DNA of 64,000 bases from Dyadobacter sp. CY343. GTDB lineage: Bacteria > Bacteroidota > Bacteroidia > Cytophagales > Spirosomataceae. The position numbers and the translations under genes were made by a program. Below, piece by piece: positions 51,154 to 60,401 of the stretch; the first letter of the stretch is position 1; the number at the start of each line of letters is the position of its first letter. The DNA lies in assembly GCF_021390335.1 (NCBI RefSeq), contig NZ_JAJUXK010000001.1, forward strand, positions 310,001 through 374,000, in the 5' to 3' direction. The notes beneath the pieces are model-generated. The model was not told the origin of the DNA. It did no database searches and was given only the letters and a program-made list of their open reading frames with translations.

Positions 51154-52843
51154 TTTGACCAAAAAGCAGGAGACGTATTTTCAGTATGCCGCCGGTATCC
51201 TGACCGTCTTAGTGATCGGTACTTTTTACTATATCATTGTTCAAAACAGTATCAATATCCCCTGGTTCGATGATATCGAGAACATTCCCTATTTTCTGGT
51301 AAACTGGCTCGAAGCGCCTGATTTCGCTGGAAAGTGGGAAGCATTTATCCGACCGAATAATGAGCACCGGGTTTTCACGGCGCGCCTGATCGTTTTAGCA
51401 CAATACTACCTGACCAGCAAACTTAATTTCAAAGACCTGCTTTTCTGCGGTAACCTGAGTGTGCTCGTGTTGTTCCTGTTTATCGTGCGCGGCTACCTCC
51501 GTCAGGGTGGGAAATGGTACTTTATTCTGCCTGTCGCATTCTTCGTTTTCAACTTCCAGGCCTACGCTGGTACTTTCATGACGATCATGTCCATGCAGTA
51601 TCAAATGGTGATTATGCTTTCGGTAGCGAGTTTTTATTTATTGGTAAAACAAAGCGTTCCTGCATTCATATTCGCGATTGCAATTGCGTGTCTGGACACA
51701 TTCAGTATGGGCAACGGAATGGTGGTGTGGCCGTCGGGGCTGGCTATTCTGCTGCTGCAAATGCGCTGGAAATCGTCTTTTATCTGGCTTGCCGCAGGTG
51801 CAGCTTCGATCTATCTATATTTTCAGGGGCCTGATTTTGTGCAGGGAAATGACAAAGCGTTCTCCTACGTACTCGAACATCCGATGCGCACATTCGTCGC
51901 TTTCTTCACGATGCTGGGTGGAGATTTTGATGTGATGGCCAATGCCGAATTTAATAAGAGAATGGTGATTCCTACCATTTTAGGCTTCATTCTGTTCGCG
52001 GTTTTCATCACGTGGACGGTAGCCGTGCTTTCTGTTTCACCTTTCTGGGGCAAGTGGGTTCCCGAAAGATGGGGGCGGACACTGGCGCGTATTTACAATG
52101 TGCGCGAAGCAGATATTCGCTGGAATGCATTCTGGCTGGCTATACTCGCCTATGTTTTGATCGGAATGTTAATGGTGGTTTTCTTCCGGACCCGCTTCGA
52201 TCCGCACATTATACTCTGGAGTACCTACAAAATGTACCCCGCTGTGATGACCTCGGTCATATTCATTATCGTATTGCAGGCGCTCAATATCAGATCGCGT
52301 TACCGTTTTTTCGGGACAATGTGCCTGGTCTCGGCCGGACTCTGGTGGTCGACGATACACAACTATTTACCTATCGTAAAAAACACCAGCAATGCCAGAA
52401 CTGCATTTGCATTTAACCAAAAACATAACGGAGTAGGTCTTGGGGCGACGAAGAACAGCGCATTTGAGACTATGCTTGCAACCACACTCAGGAAGGTCGA
52501 CAGTCTGGGCATTTATTCACTCCCAAGGCCGCTTATTCATGCGGAAGAAGATCAGGTCAGATTAACCGGGAATACTTCGCAGCTGAATGCAAAAGCAGAT
52601 ATTGAGCTAGAAGGCGACATTTTGAAGATAAATTTAGTTTCTGGCCCTCCTGCCGATCATCGCAGATATGCATTCCTGGAATCAGAGAATAACCGTTATT
52701 TATTCGTATTTCCGATCGACGGCACCGAAACATTGTGTCCGGTTGGAACGATACGGGCCGGTGCGTACAAACTTGGTATCTGGGATATTTCTTCCGGCAA
52801 TTTGTCGGTTTGGCTTACTGAGCAACTGGTTACGATTCCATAA
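51146..52843 (+). CDS. Multispanning membrane protein, GT-C-like
   Basis: The 565-residue protein has about ten membrane segments and a C-terminal soluble domain (about 450-565, beta-rich). An acidic pair in the first loop (NIPWFDDIENIPYF) is placed as in GT-C enzymes, but no named family was recognised. It should act outside the cytoplasm on a carrier-bound sugar (inference). It overlaps the DUF6056 gene by 8 bases in the sequence ATGAATAG and is 81 bases ahead of the second GT2 gene. Confidence 0.65.
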   Translation: MNSLTKKQETYFQYAAGILTVLVIGTFYYIIVQNSINIPWFDDIENIPYFLVNWLEAPDFAGKWEAFIRPNNEHRVFTARLIVLAQYYLTSKLNFKDLLFCGNLSVLVLFLFIVRGYLRQGGKWYFILPVAFFVFNFQAYAGTFMTIMSMQYQMVIMLSVASFYLLVKQSVPAFIFAIAIACLDTFSMGNGMVVWPSGLAILLLQMRWKSSFIWLAAGAASIYLYFQGPDFVQGNDKAFSYVLEHPMRTFVAFFTMLGGDFDVMANAEFNKRMVIPTILGFILFAVFITWTVAVLSVSPFWGKWVPERWGRTLARIYNVREADIRWNAFWLAILAYVLIGMLMVVFFRTRFDPHIILWSTYKMYPAVMTSVIFIIVLQALNIRSRYRFFGTMCLVSAGLWWSTIHNYLPIVKNTSNARTAFAFNQKHNGVGLGATKNSAFETMLATTLRKVDSLGIYSLPRPLIHAEEDQVRLTGNTSQLNAKADIELEGDILKINLVSGPPADHRRYAFLESENNRYLFVFPIDGTETLCPVGTIRAGAYKLGIWDISSGNLSVWLTEQLVTIP

Positions 52844-52924
52844 AACGCCTGGTAATTGCGCTTTCTATGTTAGCCTGAAACGTGTATTTTTGCGACCACT
52901 GCCAAATTTGAAATCCAGAAAAGA

Positions 52925-53884
52925 TTGAAAGTTCCACAGATATCTATTGTTGCGCCACTTTACAACGAATCAGAAACGTTTCCTCTGCTCGTTCAGCGTA
53001 TCAATGCAGTAATGGATTCCAGTGAGCTCACTATTGAAGTTGTATTGATTGACGACGGTAGTAGGGATGATACAGCCTTGAAGATCAGGCAACTGGCACT
53101 TACAGACGAGCGTTATCACGGCGTATTTCTCTCCCGGAACCACGGCCACCAGCTGGCGCTCACGGCGGGTATCTCGACTGCCAAAGGTACCGAAGCAATT
53201 TTCGTCATCGACGGTGATTTGCAGGATCCACCGGAGCTCCTTCCAGAATTTTACAGGCTTTTAAAGGAAGGTAACGATGTGGTATACGCAGTTCGAAAAA
53301 AGAGGAAAGAAAGTTTTATTAAAAAGATAGGTTATCATCTGTTTTACAGGATATTAAGATCGATTTCTTACGTAGATATTCCGCTCGATAGCGGTGATTT
53401 TGCATTGGTTAGCAGGCGGGTAGTGGACGTGATGAAAAAAATGCCGGAAGAAAGTCGCTATCTGCGTGGAATGCGGTCCTGGATTGGGTTTCAGCAAACC
53501 GGTTTCCAGTATGAGCGGGATGCGCGGGCCGCAGGTGAGTCCAAATATTCTTTCAAACAGCTTTTCCGTCTGGCTTACAACGGGATATTTAATTTCAGTG
53601 AGTTTCCTGTCAAGTTTATGAGCCGGGTCGGCGTTTTGGCGATCCTGATCTCTTTGCTTTACTTCATTATAGTTGTTGTCAAGAAACTGTTTTTTGCCCA
53701 GGTCATAGAAGGTTTCACTTCCCTGCTTTTTGTGATTATTTTGTTCAGCGGAGTGCAGCTGCTTGCGCTCGGCATAATCGGGGAATATGTGCTGCGCATC
53801 TTTTTTCAATCTAAAAACCGCCCCTTATTTATTATTAAGGAGGAAATAGTCAACCGAGAGTACACTTCGCCCGATGCTGTTTAA
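52925..53884 (+). CDS. Second glycosyltransferase family 2, polyprenyl-phosphate type (GtrB/DPM1-like)
   Basis: The 319-residue protein repeats the plan of the first GT2: QISIVAPLYNESETF, LIDDGSRDDTAL, the IDGDLQDPPEL metal motif, SRNHGHQLALTAGI, and two C-terminal membrane segments. The start is a TTG codon at 52925 (LKVPQISIV); the next ATG would remove the first strand of the nucleotide-binding fold, so TTG is well supported. It overlaps the MBOAT gene by 11 bases. Confidence 0.92.
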   Translation: MKVPQISIVAPLYNESETFPLLVQRINAVMDSSELTIEVVLIDDGSRDDTALKIRQLALTDERYHGVFLSRNHGHQLALTAGISTAKGTEAIFVIDGDLQDPPELLPEFYRLLKEGNDVVYAVRKKRKESFIKKIGYHLFYRILRSISYVDIPLDSGDFALVSRRVVDVMKKMPEESRYLRGMRSWIGFQQTGFQYERDARAAGESKYSFKQLFRLAYNGIFNFSEFPVKFMSRVGVLAILISLLYFIIVVVKKLFFAQVIEGFTSLLFVIILFSGVQLLALGIIGEYVLRIFFQSKNRPLFIIKEEIVNREYTSPDAV

Positions 53885-55334
53885 CACAATCCAGTTTATT
53901 ATATTTTTTATTGTAGTTACGCTGGCGTATTTCAGCCTGTCGTGGCGCGGCCGCTGGATCCTGCTGCTCGTTGCGAGCTGTTATTTCTACATGGTTTTCA
54001 AACCGATATTCATCCTTATTCTGTTTGGAACTATTGTAATTGATTACTATGCAGGGATTTGGATTGAAAAAGCAAAAGACCAGAAGCAGCGCAAACTGTT
54101 GCTGATCATCAGTCTTATTTCCAATATCGGGATTCTTGCATTCTTTAAATACTACGATTTTTTGCAGGATTCGGTAAATGGCTTGCTGGCAGGTCTGGAT
54201 CTGCGACCCCTCGTGCCGCCTCTGACAAGATTAATGCCCACGCAGGTTGTAGAGTGGATTACAACTGGTTCGGGGAAAATCCTGCTTCCGATCGGTCTGT
54301 CATTTCATACCTTCCAGGCGATGAGCTACACCATTGAAGTGTACCGCGGAAATCAAAAAGCGGAGCGGCATTTCGGGATATATGCATTGTACGTGATGTT
54401 TTACCCGCAGCTGGTAGCCGGCCCGATCGAGCGGCCGCAGAATATGCTTTTCCAGTTCCATTCGTATTTCAAATATGATTTCGAGCAGGTTAAGTCGGGT
54501 TTAATGCAAATGGCATTCGGGCTCTTCAAAAAAATCGTGATCGCCGACAGGCTTTCTTTGTTTGTAGATCACGCGTATAACCCAGGATCCGATCACAACG
54601 GACTTACATTGCTCTTAGCGACAGTATTCTATTCATTTCAGATCTATTGCGACTTTTCAGGATATTCCGATATGGCGATCGGAGCGGCCAGGGTAATGGG
54701 TTTTACTTTGATGGACAATTTCCGCTCGCCTTATGAAGCCAGGTCCATTCCCGAGTTTTGGGGAAGGTGGCATATTTCGTTATCTACGTGGTTCAGAGAC
54801 TATTTGTACATTCCTTTGGGTGGAAATAGAAAAGGTGAATTCTTCAAATACCGCAATCAACTGATCGTATTTTTAGTGAGCGGCTTGTGGCACGGTACCA
54901 GCTGGAGTTTTGTAGTTTGGGGCGGGCTGCATGGGTTTTATCAAATTTCAGCTTCCCTGCGTGACAAATGGATGAAGAAAGCGAATATCAGCGTTCCCGA
55001 TAATTTATTTACAAGAATAATCAATATACTGACCACATTCGCGCTGGTCACACTTACCTGGGTTTTCTTCCGGAATTCTATCAGCCGCTCTTTGGTAATA
55101 CTAAAAGAAATAGGTAACCTCTCGTTTTCAGACCAGATTTTAACGCCACTGAACCCGACAGAAATGTGGTTTTGCGCCTTTCTGATTGTTTTTCTACTCG
55201 TGAAGGAACATTACTACGAGAAAATACCGACCAGAAATACGGTTCTGTTTTTTGTCTTGTTTCCCCTGCTCTCATTTTTGACCTATCTGCTCGGCGTGGT
55301 CACGGAGAAGCAATTTATATACTTCCAATTCTGA
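53874..55334 (+). CDS. MBOAT-family O-acyltransferase (AlgI/DltB-like)
   Basis: The 486-residue protein has about eleven membrane segments. MBOAT marks are RDYLYIPLGGNRKGEF and the conserved His region LVSGLWHGTSWSFVVWGGLHGFYQI, and YPQLVAGPIERPQNM. Such proteins move acyl groups across the membrane for O-acylation of polysaccharides. The usual AlgJ/SGNH partner is not adjacent. Its ATG overlaps the second GT2 gene, so acylation is linked to glycosylation in this operon (inference). Confidence 0.94.
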   Translation: MLFNTIQFIIFFIVVTLAYFSLSWRGRWILLLVASCYFYMVFKPIFILILFGTIVIDYYAGIWIEKAKDQKQRKLLLIISLISNIGILAFFKYYDFLQDSVNGLLAGLDLRPLVPPLTRLMPTQVVEWITTGSGKILLPIGLSFHTFQAMSYTIEVYRGNQKAERHFGIYALYVMFYPQLVAGPIERPQNMLFQFHSYFKYDFEQVKSGLMQMAFGLFKKIVIADRLSLFVDHAYNPGSDHNGLTLLLATVFYSFQIYCDFSGYSDMAIGAARVMGFTLMDNFRSPYEARSIPEFWGRWHISLSTWFRDYLYIPLGGNRKGEFFKYRNQLIVFLVSGLWHGTSWSFVVWGGLHGFYQISASLRDKWMKKANISVPDNLFTRIINILTTFALVTLTWVFFRNSISRSLVILKEIGNLSFSDQILTPLNPTEMWFCAFLIVFLLVKEHYYEKIPTRNTVLFFVLFPLLSFLTYLLGVVTEKQFIYFQF

Positions 55335-55426
55335 AAAGGAACGTATAACCGCAAACAAATGCTTTTGAATATTTGTTAGCCAGTTCAGAGGACGAGTTCC
55401 GTCCGGATAAGATTAAAGTTTTTAAA

Positions 55427-55807
55427 ATGTACGAAGTGACTTCTGATAACCGGTTGAAAAGTTTAATAGTTGTGGGTGACCGCGTTTTGATCCGTCCTAA
55501 AAGTCCAAATGACCGGACAAATAGTGGCTTGTATTTACCTCCGACCATTACCGAAAAGGAGCAGGTACAGTCGGGTTATGTGATAAAAGTTGGCCCCGGC
55601 TACCCGATTCCGGCCGCTACCGAGGACGAACCCTGGAAAGAAACGGAGGAGAAAGTGAAATATATGCCGCTTCAATCGAAGGAGGGCGACCTGGCGATCT
55701 ATTTACAGCGCAATGCAATTGACCTGGAATACGACGGCCAAAAATACGTGATCGTGCCGCAGTCCTCAATACTAATGCTGGAACGCTCGGAAGATCTGTT
55801 TGAGTAG
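55427..55807 (+). CDS. GroES-like (Cpn10 fold) protein
   Basis: From the ATG at 55427 the product has 126 residues: MYEVTSDNRLKSLIVVGDRVLIRPKSP is the Cpn10 beginning, followed by NSGLYLPPTITEKEQVQSGYVIKVGPG and a C-terminal strand set (DLEYDGQKYVIVPQSSILML). It resembles GroES but has an extra segment between strands. A TTG start at 55373 is less likely. No groEL is adjacent, so it may be a paralogue with another partner. Confidence 0.8.
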   Translation: MYEVTSDNRLKSLIVVGDRVLIRPKSPNDRTNSGLYLPPTITEKEQVQSGYVIKVGPGYPIPAATEDEPWKETEEKVKYMPLQSKEGDLAIYLQRNAIDLEYDGQKYVIVPQSSILMLERSEDLFE

Positions 55808-55914
55808 AGTTTATGAGTTTATTAGTCTATGAGTTCATGAGTGGATTTTTGGCTTAAGACTTTAAACTCATAGACTCTAAACTCATAAACTTTAAACTCC
55901 AAACTCATAAACTC
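55808..55914. repeat. Inverted repeat from iterated ATGAGTTT/AAACTCAT motif filling the spacer
   Basis: The first arm (55808-55845) repeats GAGTTTATGAGTTT-like units, and the second arm (55860-55914) repeats AAACTCATAAACT-like units. GAGTTTATGAGTTT in one arm pairs exactly with AAACTCATAAACTC in the other. It begins directly after the GroES-like stop and ends just before the A-run and ATG of the aldo/keto reductase. This is the same layout as at 36128 with another motif. Confidence 0.85.
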
Positions 55915-55919
55915 AAAAA

Positions 55920-56942
55920 ATGAAGTACAAATTCATAGGAAATACCGGCGTGCTGGTTTCGGAGCTTTGTTTCGGCACCATGACTTTTGGCGGAGAAGGA
56001 TATTGGGAGGCGATCGGTCGGTTGCAACAGGAGGAGGGGAGTGCGTTGGTAAAAACGGCGCTCGATAGCGGGATCAACTTTTTTGACACTGCTAATGTCT
56101 ATTCCTACGGAAAATCGGAAACAATATTAGGGCAGGCGCTAAAAGACCTGGGCGTAAAAAGGAGTGATGTTGTAATCGCGACCAAAGCGCGGGGCAGAAT
56201 GGCGCCCGGTGCAAATCAGATCGGTTTGTCGCGGCTGCATATCATGGATTCGGTCAATGAAAGCCTGCAAAGGCTGGGTACTGACTATATTGATCTTTTT
56301 TACGTGCATGGAGTCGATGCTGAAACTTCGCTGGAGGAAACAATGCGCGGGCTGGAAGATATTGTGCGGTCGGGCAAAGTGCGATATCTCGGCGTAAGCA
56401 ACCACGCAGCCTGGCAAATTATGAAAGCTAATGGAATTGCTGGAAAGAATGGCTGGACAAAATTCGTGGCTTGTCAGCATTATTACACAATTGCAGGCAG
56501 AGATTTGGAGCGGGAGCTGGTCCCGATGATGAAAGATCAGAACCTGGCATTAATGCCTTGGAGCCCTCTGGCAGGTGGTTTTTTGTCTGGTAAATACTCG
56601 CGTAACAATGAATCAACTGGTGAGAATCGTCGCGATAACTTCGACTTCCCGCCGATAGATAAAGAAAAAGCGTACGATATTATTGACGTGATCGAGCCGA
56701 TCGCTCAGGCACATTCGGTTTCGGTGGCGCAGATCGCATTATCGTGGCTCCTGCATCAGCAAAGTGTTACCAGTGTGATAATCGGGGCAAAGAAACCGGA
56801 GCAGTTGAAAGAAAATATCGCCGCCACTTCGATTACGTTAACGCCGGAAGATCTCAAAAAGCTGAATACAATCAGCGCTTTAAAAACTGAATATCCGCAG
56901 TGGATGTTTGAGCGCCAGGGTAGAGACAGAATCCCGGGCTGA
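55920..56942 (+). CDS. Aldo/keto reductase
   Basis: The 340-residue TIM-barrel oxidoreductase reduces carbonyls with NAD(P)H. The catalytic set is visible: Asp in FFDTANVYSYG, Tyr in the same block, Lys in IATKARGRM and His in YVHGVDAET. SWLLHQQSVTSVIIGAKKPEQLKENIAA is the cofactor-binding end. It has normal length. A long inverted repeat lies directly before the start codon. Confidence 0.94.
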   Translation: MKYKFIGNTGVLVSELCFGTMTFGGEGYWEAIGRLQQEEGSALVKTALDSGINFFDTANVYSYGKSETILGQALKDLGVKRSDVVIATKARGRMAPGANQIGLSRLHIMDSVNESLQRLGTDYIDLFYVHGVDAETSLEETMRGLEDIVRSGKVRYLGVSNHAAWQIMKANGIAGKNGWTKFVACQHYYTIAGRDLERELVPMMKDQNLALMPWSPLAGGFLSGKYSRNNESTGENRRDNFDFPPIDKEKAYDIIDVIEPIAQAHSVSVAQIALSWLLHQQSVTSVIIGAKKPEQLKENIAATSITLTPEDLKKLNTISALKTEYPQWMFERQGRDRIPG

Positions 56943-56962
56943 AAATGAAAGCGGCTAAAAAC

Positions 56963-56990
56963 AAAAAAAGCATGCAGTGATGCATGCTTT
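56963..56990 (-). terminator. Terminator after the cold-shock gene
   Basis: AAAGCATGCA (56967-56976) and TGCATGCTTT (56981-56990) form a 10-base stem with a GTGA loop. On the minus strand it runs into a T-run (complement of the A-run 56963-56969). It ends the cold-shock transcript and may also stop the convergent aldo/keto reductase transcript. Confidence 0.8.
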
Positions 56991-57014
56991 CGAAATGTCT
57001 TATTATGACTAAAC

Positions 57015-57206
57015 TTAGATAACGCGAACGTTAACTGCGTTTAGACCTTTTCTTCCATTTTCCACGTCGTAAGACACTTTGTCGTTTTCACGGATATCGT
57101 CTTGAAGACCTGAAACGTGAACGAAAATGTCTTTTTCACCTGATGCTGGTTGGATGAATCCAAATCCTTTGGAGTCATTGAAAAACTTAACTGTGCCTTC
57201 TGCCAT
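57015..57206 (-). CDS. Cold-shock domain protein (CspA family)
   Basis: The 63-residue protein starts at 57206 (MAEGTVKFFNDSKGFGFI). RNP1 is KGFGFI and RNP2 is DIFVHVS, the RNA-binding motifs of single-domain cold-shock proteins. A longer frame from a GTG at 57317 is not credible because it includes the promoter. It has a consensus promoter and a strong terminator, so it is monocistronic and probably well expressed. Confidence 0.97.
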   Translation of the reverse strand: MAEGTVKFFNDSKGFGFIQPASGEKDIFVHVSGLQDDIRENDKVSYDVENGRKGLNAVNVRVI

Positions 57207-57233
57207 TAGAATTGATCTTATATTTTTAAAAAT

Positions 57234-57263
57234 CAAATGTATATAGAAAAAATATATAAACAA
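57234..57263 (-). promoter_or_regulatory. Consensus Bacteroidota promoter of the cold-shock gene
   Basis: On the minus strand TTG (57263-57261) and TACATTTG (57241-57234) are separated by 19 bases, an exact fit to the consensus TTG-N19-TAnnTTTG. The -7 element is about 30 bases before the ATG, giving a short leader. Confidence 0.75.
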
Positions 57264-57317
57264 GAATAAAATGGAAAATTTGCTTAGAATTGTTCTTAAT
57301 AATTTACCAGAAGACAC

Positions 57318-58289
57318 ATGCCCTTAATAGAGACTGATAGTTTGATTTCCCCGTATTGGCTGCCTAATGGGCATTTTCAGAGCATTTATCCTGCTCTTTT
57401 CAGGAAGGTAAATGGCGTGAAATATTTCCGTGAAAAAATTGTAACTCCTGATGAAGATTTCTTGAATCTGGACTGGTCTTACTCGAAAAATACTTCATCA
57501 AAGCATCTCGCGATCCTGACCCACGGGCTGGAAGGGGACAGTAACCGGCAATATATGCTGGGTATGGTAAAGGTTTTGAACCAGCTCGGTTATGATTGTC
57601 TTGCCTGGAATTTTCGGAGCTGCGGAGGCGAGATGAACAATGCCGCAAGATTTTACCACAGCGGCGCGACCGAGGACCTGGAACTCGTGATTCAATATGC
57701 AGCAGATCGGGGCTATGACAATATTAATTTGATTGGATTTAGTCTTGGCGGAAATCTCACATTGAAATACCTGGGTGAAAACCGGCCCGAGCCTAACCAG
57801 CGTGTCAAAAAAGCGTTGGTTTTTAGTGTTCCTATGGACCTTAAAGCTTGCAGCCTGGCGATTATAAAGCGTGAAAACCGCGTCTATATGCATCGGTTTT
57901 TAAATACACTTAACCCGAAAGTAGCCGCAAAAGCCGCATTATACCCGGAAAGAATATCAGTGTCCGACAAAAAGCTTGTAAAGACACTTTACGACTTCGA
58001 CCATATTTACACTGCTCCCCTACACGGTTTCAGCGGCGCCGACGATTATTATGAGCAATGCAGCTCCATGCATTTTGTGAAAAATATAACAGTACCGACG
58101 ATGATTATCAATGCAAAAAACGACCCTATTGTCCCGTTTTCAAGCCTCCCGCTCGAAACCCTCAAAAATCACGAGTCAGTAACATTAGTAGCATCCGGCG
58201 AGGGCGGTCACTGCGGATTCCGTCCTTCGAAACTGACGGACGAATTTTACTGGTCAGAAAAAAGGGCAGCGGAGTTTTTGAAATTGTAG
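57318..58289 (+). CDS. YheT-like alpha/beta hydrolase
   Basis: The 323-residue protein is of the YheT group: SPYWLPNGHFQSIYPALFRK near the start, LTHGLEGDSNRQYM as the oxyanion region, the nucleophile elbow GFSLGGN, Asp in NAKNDPIVP and His in GEGGHCGFRP. It should hydrolyse an ester or amide of unknown identity. It is divergent from the cold-shock gene with about 110 bases between the start codons. Confidence 0.9.
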   Translation: MPLIETDSLISPYWLPNGHFQSIYPALFRKVNGVKYFREKIVTPDEDFLNLDWSYSKNTSSKHLAILTHGLEGDSNRQYMLGMVKVLNQLGYDCLAWNFRSCGGEMNNAARFYHSGATEDLELVIQYAADRGYDNINLIGFSLGGNLTLKYLGENRPEPNQRVKKALVFSVPMDLKACSLAIIKRENRVYMHRFLNTLNPKVAAKAALYPERISVSDKKLVKTLYDFDHIYTAPLHGFSGADDYYEQCSSMHFVKNITVPTMIINAKNDPIVPFSSLPLETLKNHESVTLVASGEGGHCGFRPSKLTDEFYWSEKRAAEFLKL

Positions 58290-58356
58290 TTTTCGGGGCA
58301 CAAACATCCTCCAAATCCTGCTCTCCGAATTTTAAACTGATACGAAGTATATTTTG

Positions 58357-58389
58357 TTGAGGTCATATCTAAACAGATTCGTAATTTTG
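58357..58389 (+). promoter_or_regulatory. Candidate promoter of the serine biosynthesis genes
   Basis: TTG (58357-58359) and TAATTTTG (58382-58389) are 22 bases apart and fit the Bacteroidota pattern. The leader to the ATG at 58465 would be about 70 bases, with no recognisable riboswitch. Confidence 0.5.
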
Positions 58390-58464
58390 CGCCACGAAAG
58401 AAATCCTGACCCTGCCAGACGTTATTTCATTTGACCCGATTATTATTCAGTTATTTCCTGCTTC

Positions 58465-60372
58465 ATGTCCACATTAACACTCAATCCGTTACCATACATT
58501 ATCATTGATTTTGACAGCACTTTTACCAAAGTAGAAGGACTGGACGAACTTGCAGCGATCGCTTTGAAAGGGCACCCTGAACAAGATCAGGTTGTTCAAA
58601 AAATTGCTGATCTGACCAATAAGGGGATGAATGGCGAAATGTCATTTGCCGATGGACTGCGTCAGCGGATCGCGCTTTTGAAAGCAAACCGTTCGCATAT
58701 CGGCGAGCTGGTGACCTTTTTAAAGACAAAAGTTTCGGATTCTTTCAAGCGGAATATTCAGTTTCTCACTGAGAATTCGGATCAGATATACATCGTTTCG
58801 AGCGGATTTAAGGAGTTTATCGTGCCGGTAGCGACAGAGTTTGGCATTCGCGCCGACCATGTTTACGCCAATGAGTTTTTATTTGACGAAGAGGATAATA
58901 TAGTAGGGATTGATGAGGACAACGCGCTTTCCATGGATGGCGGCAAGATTAAAGTACTTGCTTCCCTGAACCTGGCGGGCGATATTTTTGCAATTGGGGA
59001 TGGTTATACGGATTATGAATTGAAATCATCCGGCCTCGCAAGTCGCTTTTATGCATTCACTGAAAATGTCGACAGACCGAGGGTAACTGCGGTTGCAGAT
59101 CATATTGCTACTTCTTTTGACGATTTTTTATACGATAATAAATTAAGCAGAAGTCAGAGTTATCCAAAAAGCCGCATTAAGGTATTGCTTTTGGAAAACG
59201 TGCATCCGGCTGCATTAAGAGCCTTTGAATCAGAAGGTTTCAATGTTGAGTTTGTGAAAGGCGCATTGGATGAAGATGAACTTTGCGAGCGTATTAAAGA
59301 TGTGTCTATCATAGGTATACGTTCAAAAACGAATATCACAAAACGTGTTCTTGAAAATGCCAACCGGCTGATGGCGATCGGGGCATTTTGTATCGGTACC
59401 AACCAGATCGATCTTGAAGAAGCTGCGAAAAGAGGTATTGCGGTTTTTAATGCACCATATAGTAACACACGTTCCGTTGTAGAGCTGGCTGTGGGCGAAA
59501 TGATTTTGCTAATCCGGAATATAGTTGGTAAAAGCAACCAGCTGCACCAGGGCATCTGGGATAAATCTGCGAGCGGAAGTTTTGAGATTCGAGGAAAGAA
59601 GCTTGGAATGGTGGGTTACGGCAGCATTGGAACACAGCTTTCGGTTGTGGCTGAGGCTTTGGGAATGGAGGTTTATTTTTATGATGAGGTTGAAAAACTT
59701 TCAATCGGAAATGCCAAAAAACTCAATTCGCTAGAAGAATTGCTTTCGATCGCAGATGTGATCAGTATGCACGTCGATGGTCGCAAGGAAAACACGAATC
59801 TGATTGGTAAACGTGAGTTTGACCTGATGAAAAGAGGAGTCATATTCCTGAATTTGTCGCGCGGTCACGTGGTAGATATCCAGGCTTTGGCAGATGCGGT
59901 GAAAAGCGGTCAGGTTGCCGGCGCAGGTGTGGACGTTTTCCCAAAAGAGCCAAAAACGAATGACGAGTTGTTTAAAAGCGAGCTTTTAGGTTTGCCAAAT
60001 GTGATATTGACCCCGCACATTGGCGGAAGTACCGAAGAAGCACAGGAGAATATCGGACATTTCGTGCCTGCGAAATTGCTTGAATTCATGAATAACGGCA
60101 GCTCTTACGGAAGTGTAAATTTCCCGGAAGTACAGTTACCGAAATTGAAAGATTCGCATCGCTTGCTTCATATTCATGCTAATGTACCGGGCGTTCTGGC
60201 GAAGTTGAACCATATTTTTGGCAAAAATAATATCAATATTACCGGCCAGTACCTGAAAACCAACGAGCATATCGGTTATGTGATCGTGGATATCGAAAAG
60301 GGTTATACAGAGGAGTTTATACAGGAAGTGAAAGAGCTGGAAGGTACGATCCGTTTCAGAATGCTTTATTAG
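58465..60372 (+). CDS. SerB-like phosphatase fused to SerA phosphoglycerate dehydrogenase
   Basis: The 635-residue protein holds two enzymes. Residues about 10-215 form a HAD phosphatase with DFDSTFTKVEG (motif I DxDST), IVSSGFKEF (motif II) and IGDGYTDYELK (motif IV), like phosphoserine phosphatase. Residues about 235-560 form a D-3-phosphoglycerate dehydrogenase: VGYGSIGTQL cofactor motif, LNLSRGHVVD, and the ILTPHIGGSTEEAQENIG catalytic His region. An ACT domain follows (about 565-635). With SerC downstream, one protein would supply the first and third steps of serine synthesis from 3-phosphoglycerate. Confidence 0.92.
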   Translation: MSTLTLNPLPYIIIDFDSTFTKVEGLDELAAIALKGHPEQDQVVQKIADLTNKGMNGEMSFADGLRQRIALLKANRSHIGELVTFLKTKVSDSFKRNIQFLTENSDQIYIVSSGFKEFIVPVATEFGIRADHVYANEFLFDEEDNIVGIDEDNALSMDGGKIKVLASLNLAGDIFAIGDGYTDYELKSSGLASRFYAFTENVDRPRVTAVADHIATSFDDFLYDNKLSRSQSYPKSRIKVLLLENVHPAALRAFESEGFNVEFVKGALDEDELCERIKDVSIIGIRSKTNITKRVLENANRLMAIGAFCIGTNQIDLEEAAKRGIAVFNAPYSNTRSVVELAVGEMILLIRNIVGKSNQLHQGIWDKSASGSFEIRGKKLGMVGYGSIGTQLSVVAEALGMEVYFYDEVEKLSIGNAKKLNSLEELLSIADVISMHVDGRKENTNLIGKREFDLMKRGVIFLNLSRGHVVDIQALADAVKSGQVAGAGVDVFPKEPKTNDELFKSELLGLPNVILTPHIGGSTEEAQENIGHFVPAKLLEFMNNGSSYGSVNFPEVQLPKLKDSHRLLHIHANVPGVLAKLNHIFGKNNINITGQYLKTNEHIGYVIVDIEKGYTEEFIQEVKELEGTIRFRMLY

Positions 60373-60401
60373 GATTCAAGCCAGTTCATTTATTAGCGAA
60401 T

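Noticed and set aside
57207-57317. GTG-started longer form of the cold-shock protein
   Set aside because: It would place the promoter inside the coding region and add a hydrophobic stretch not seen in the family.
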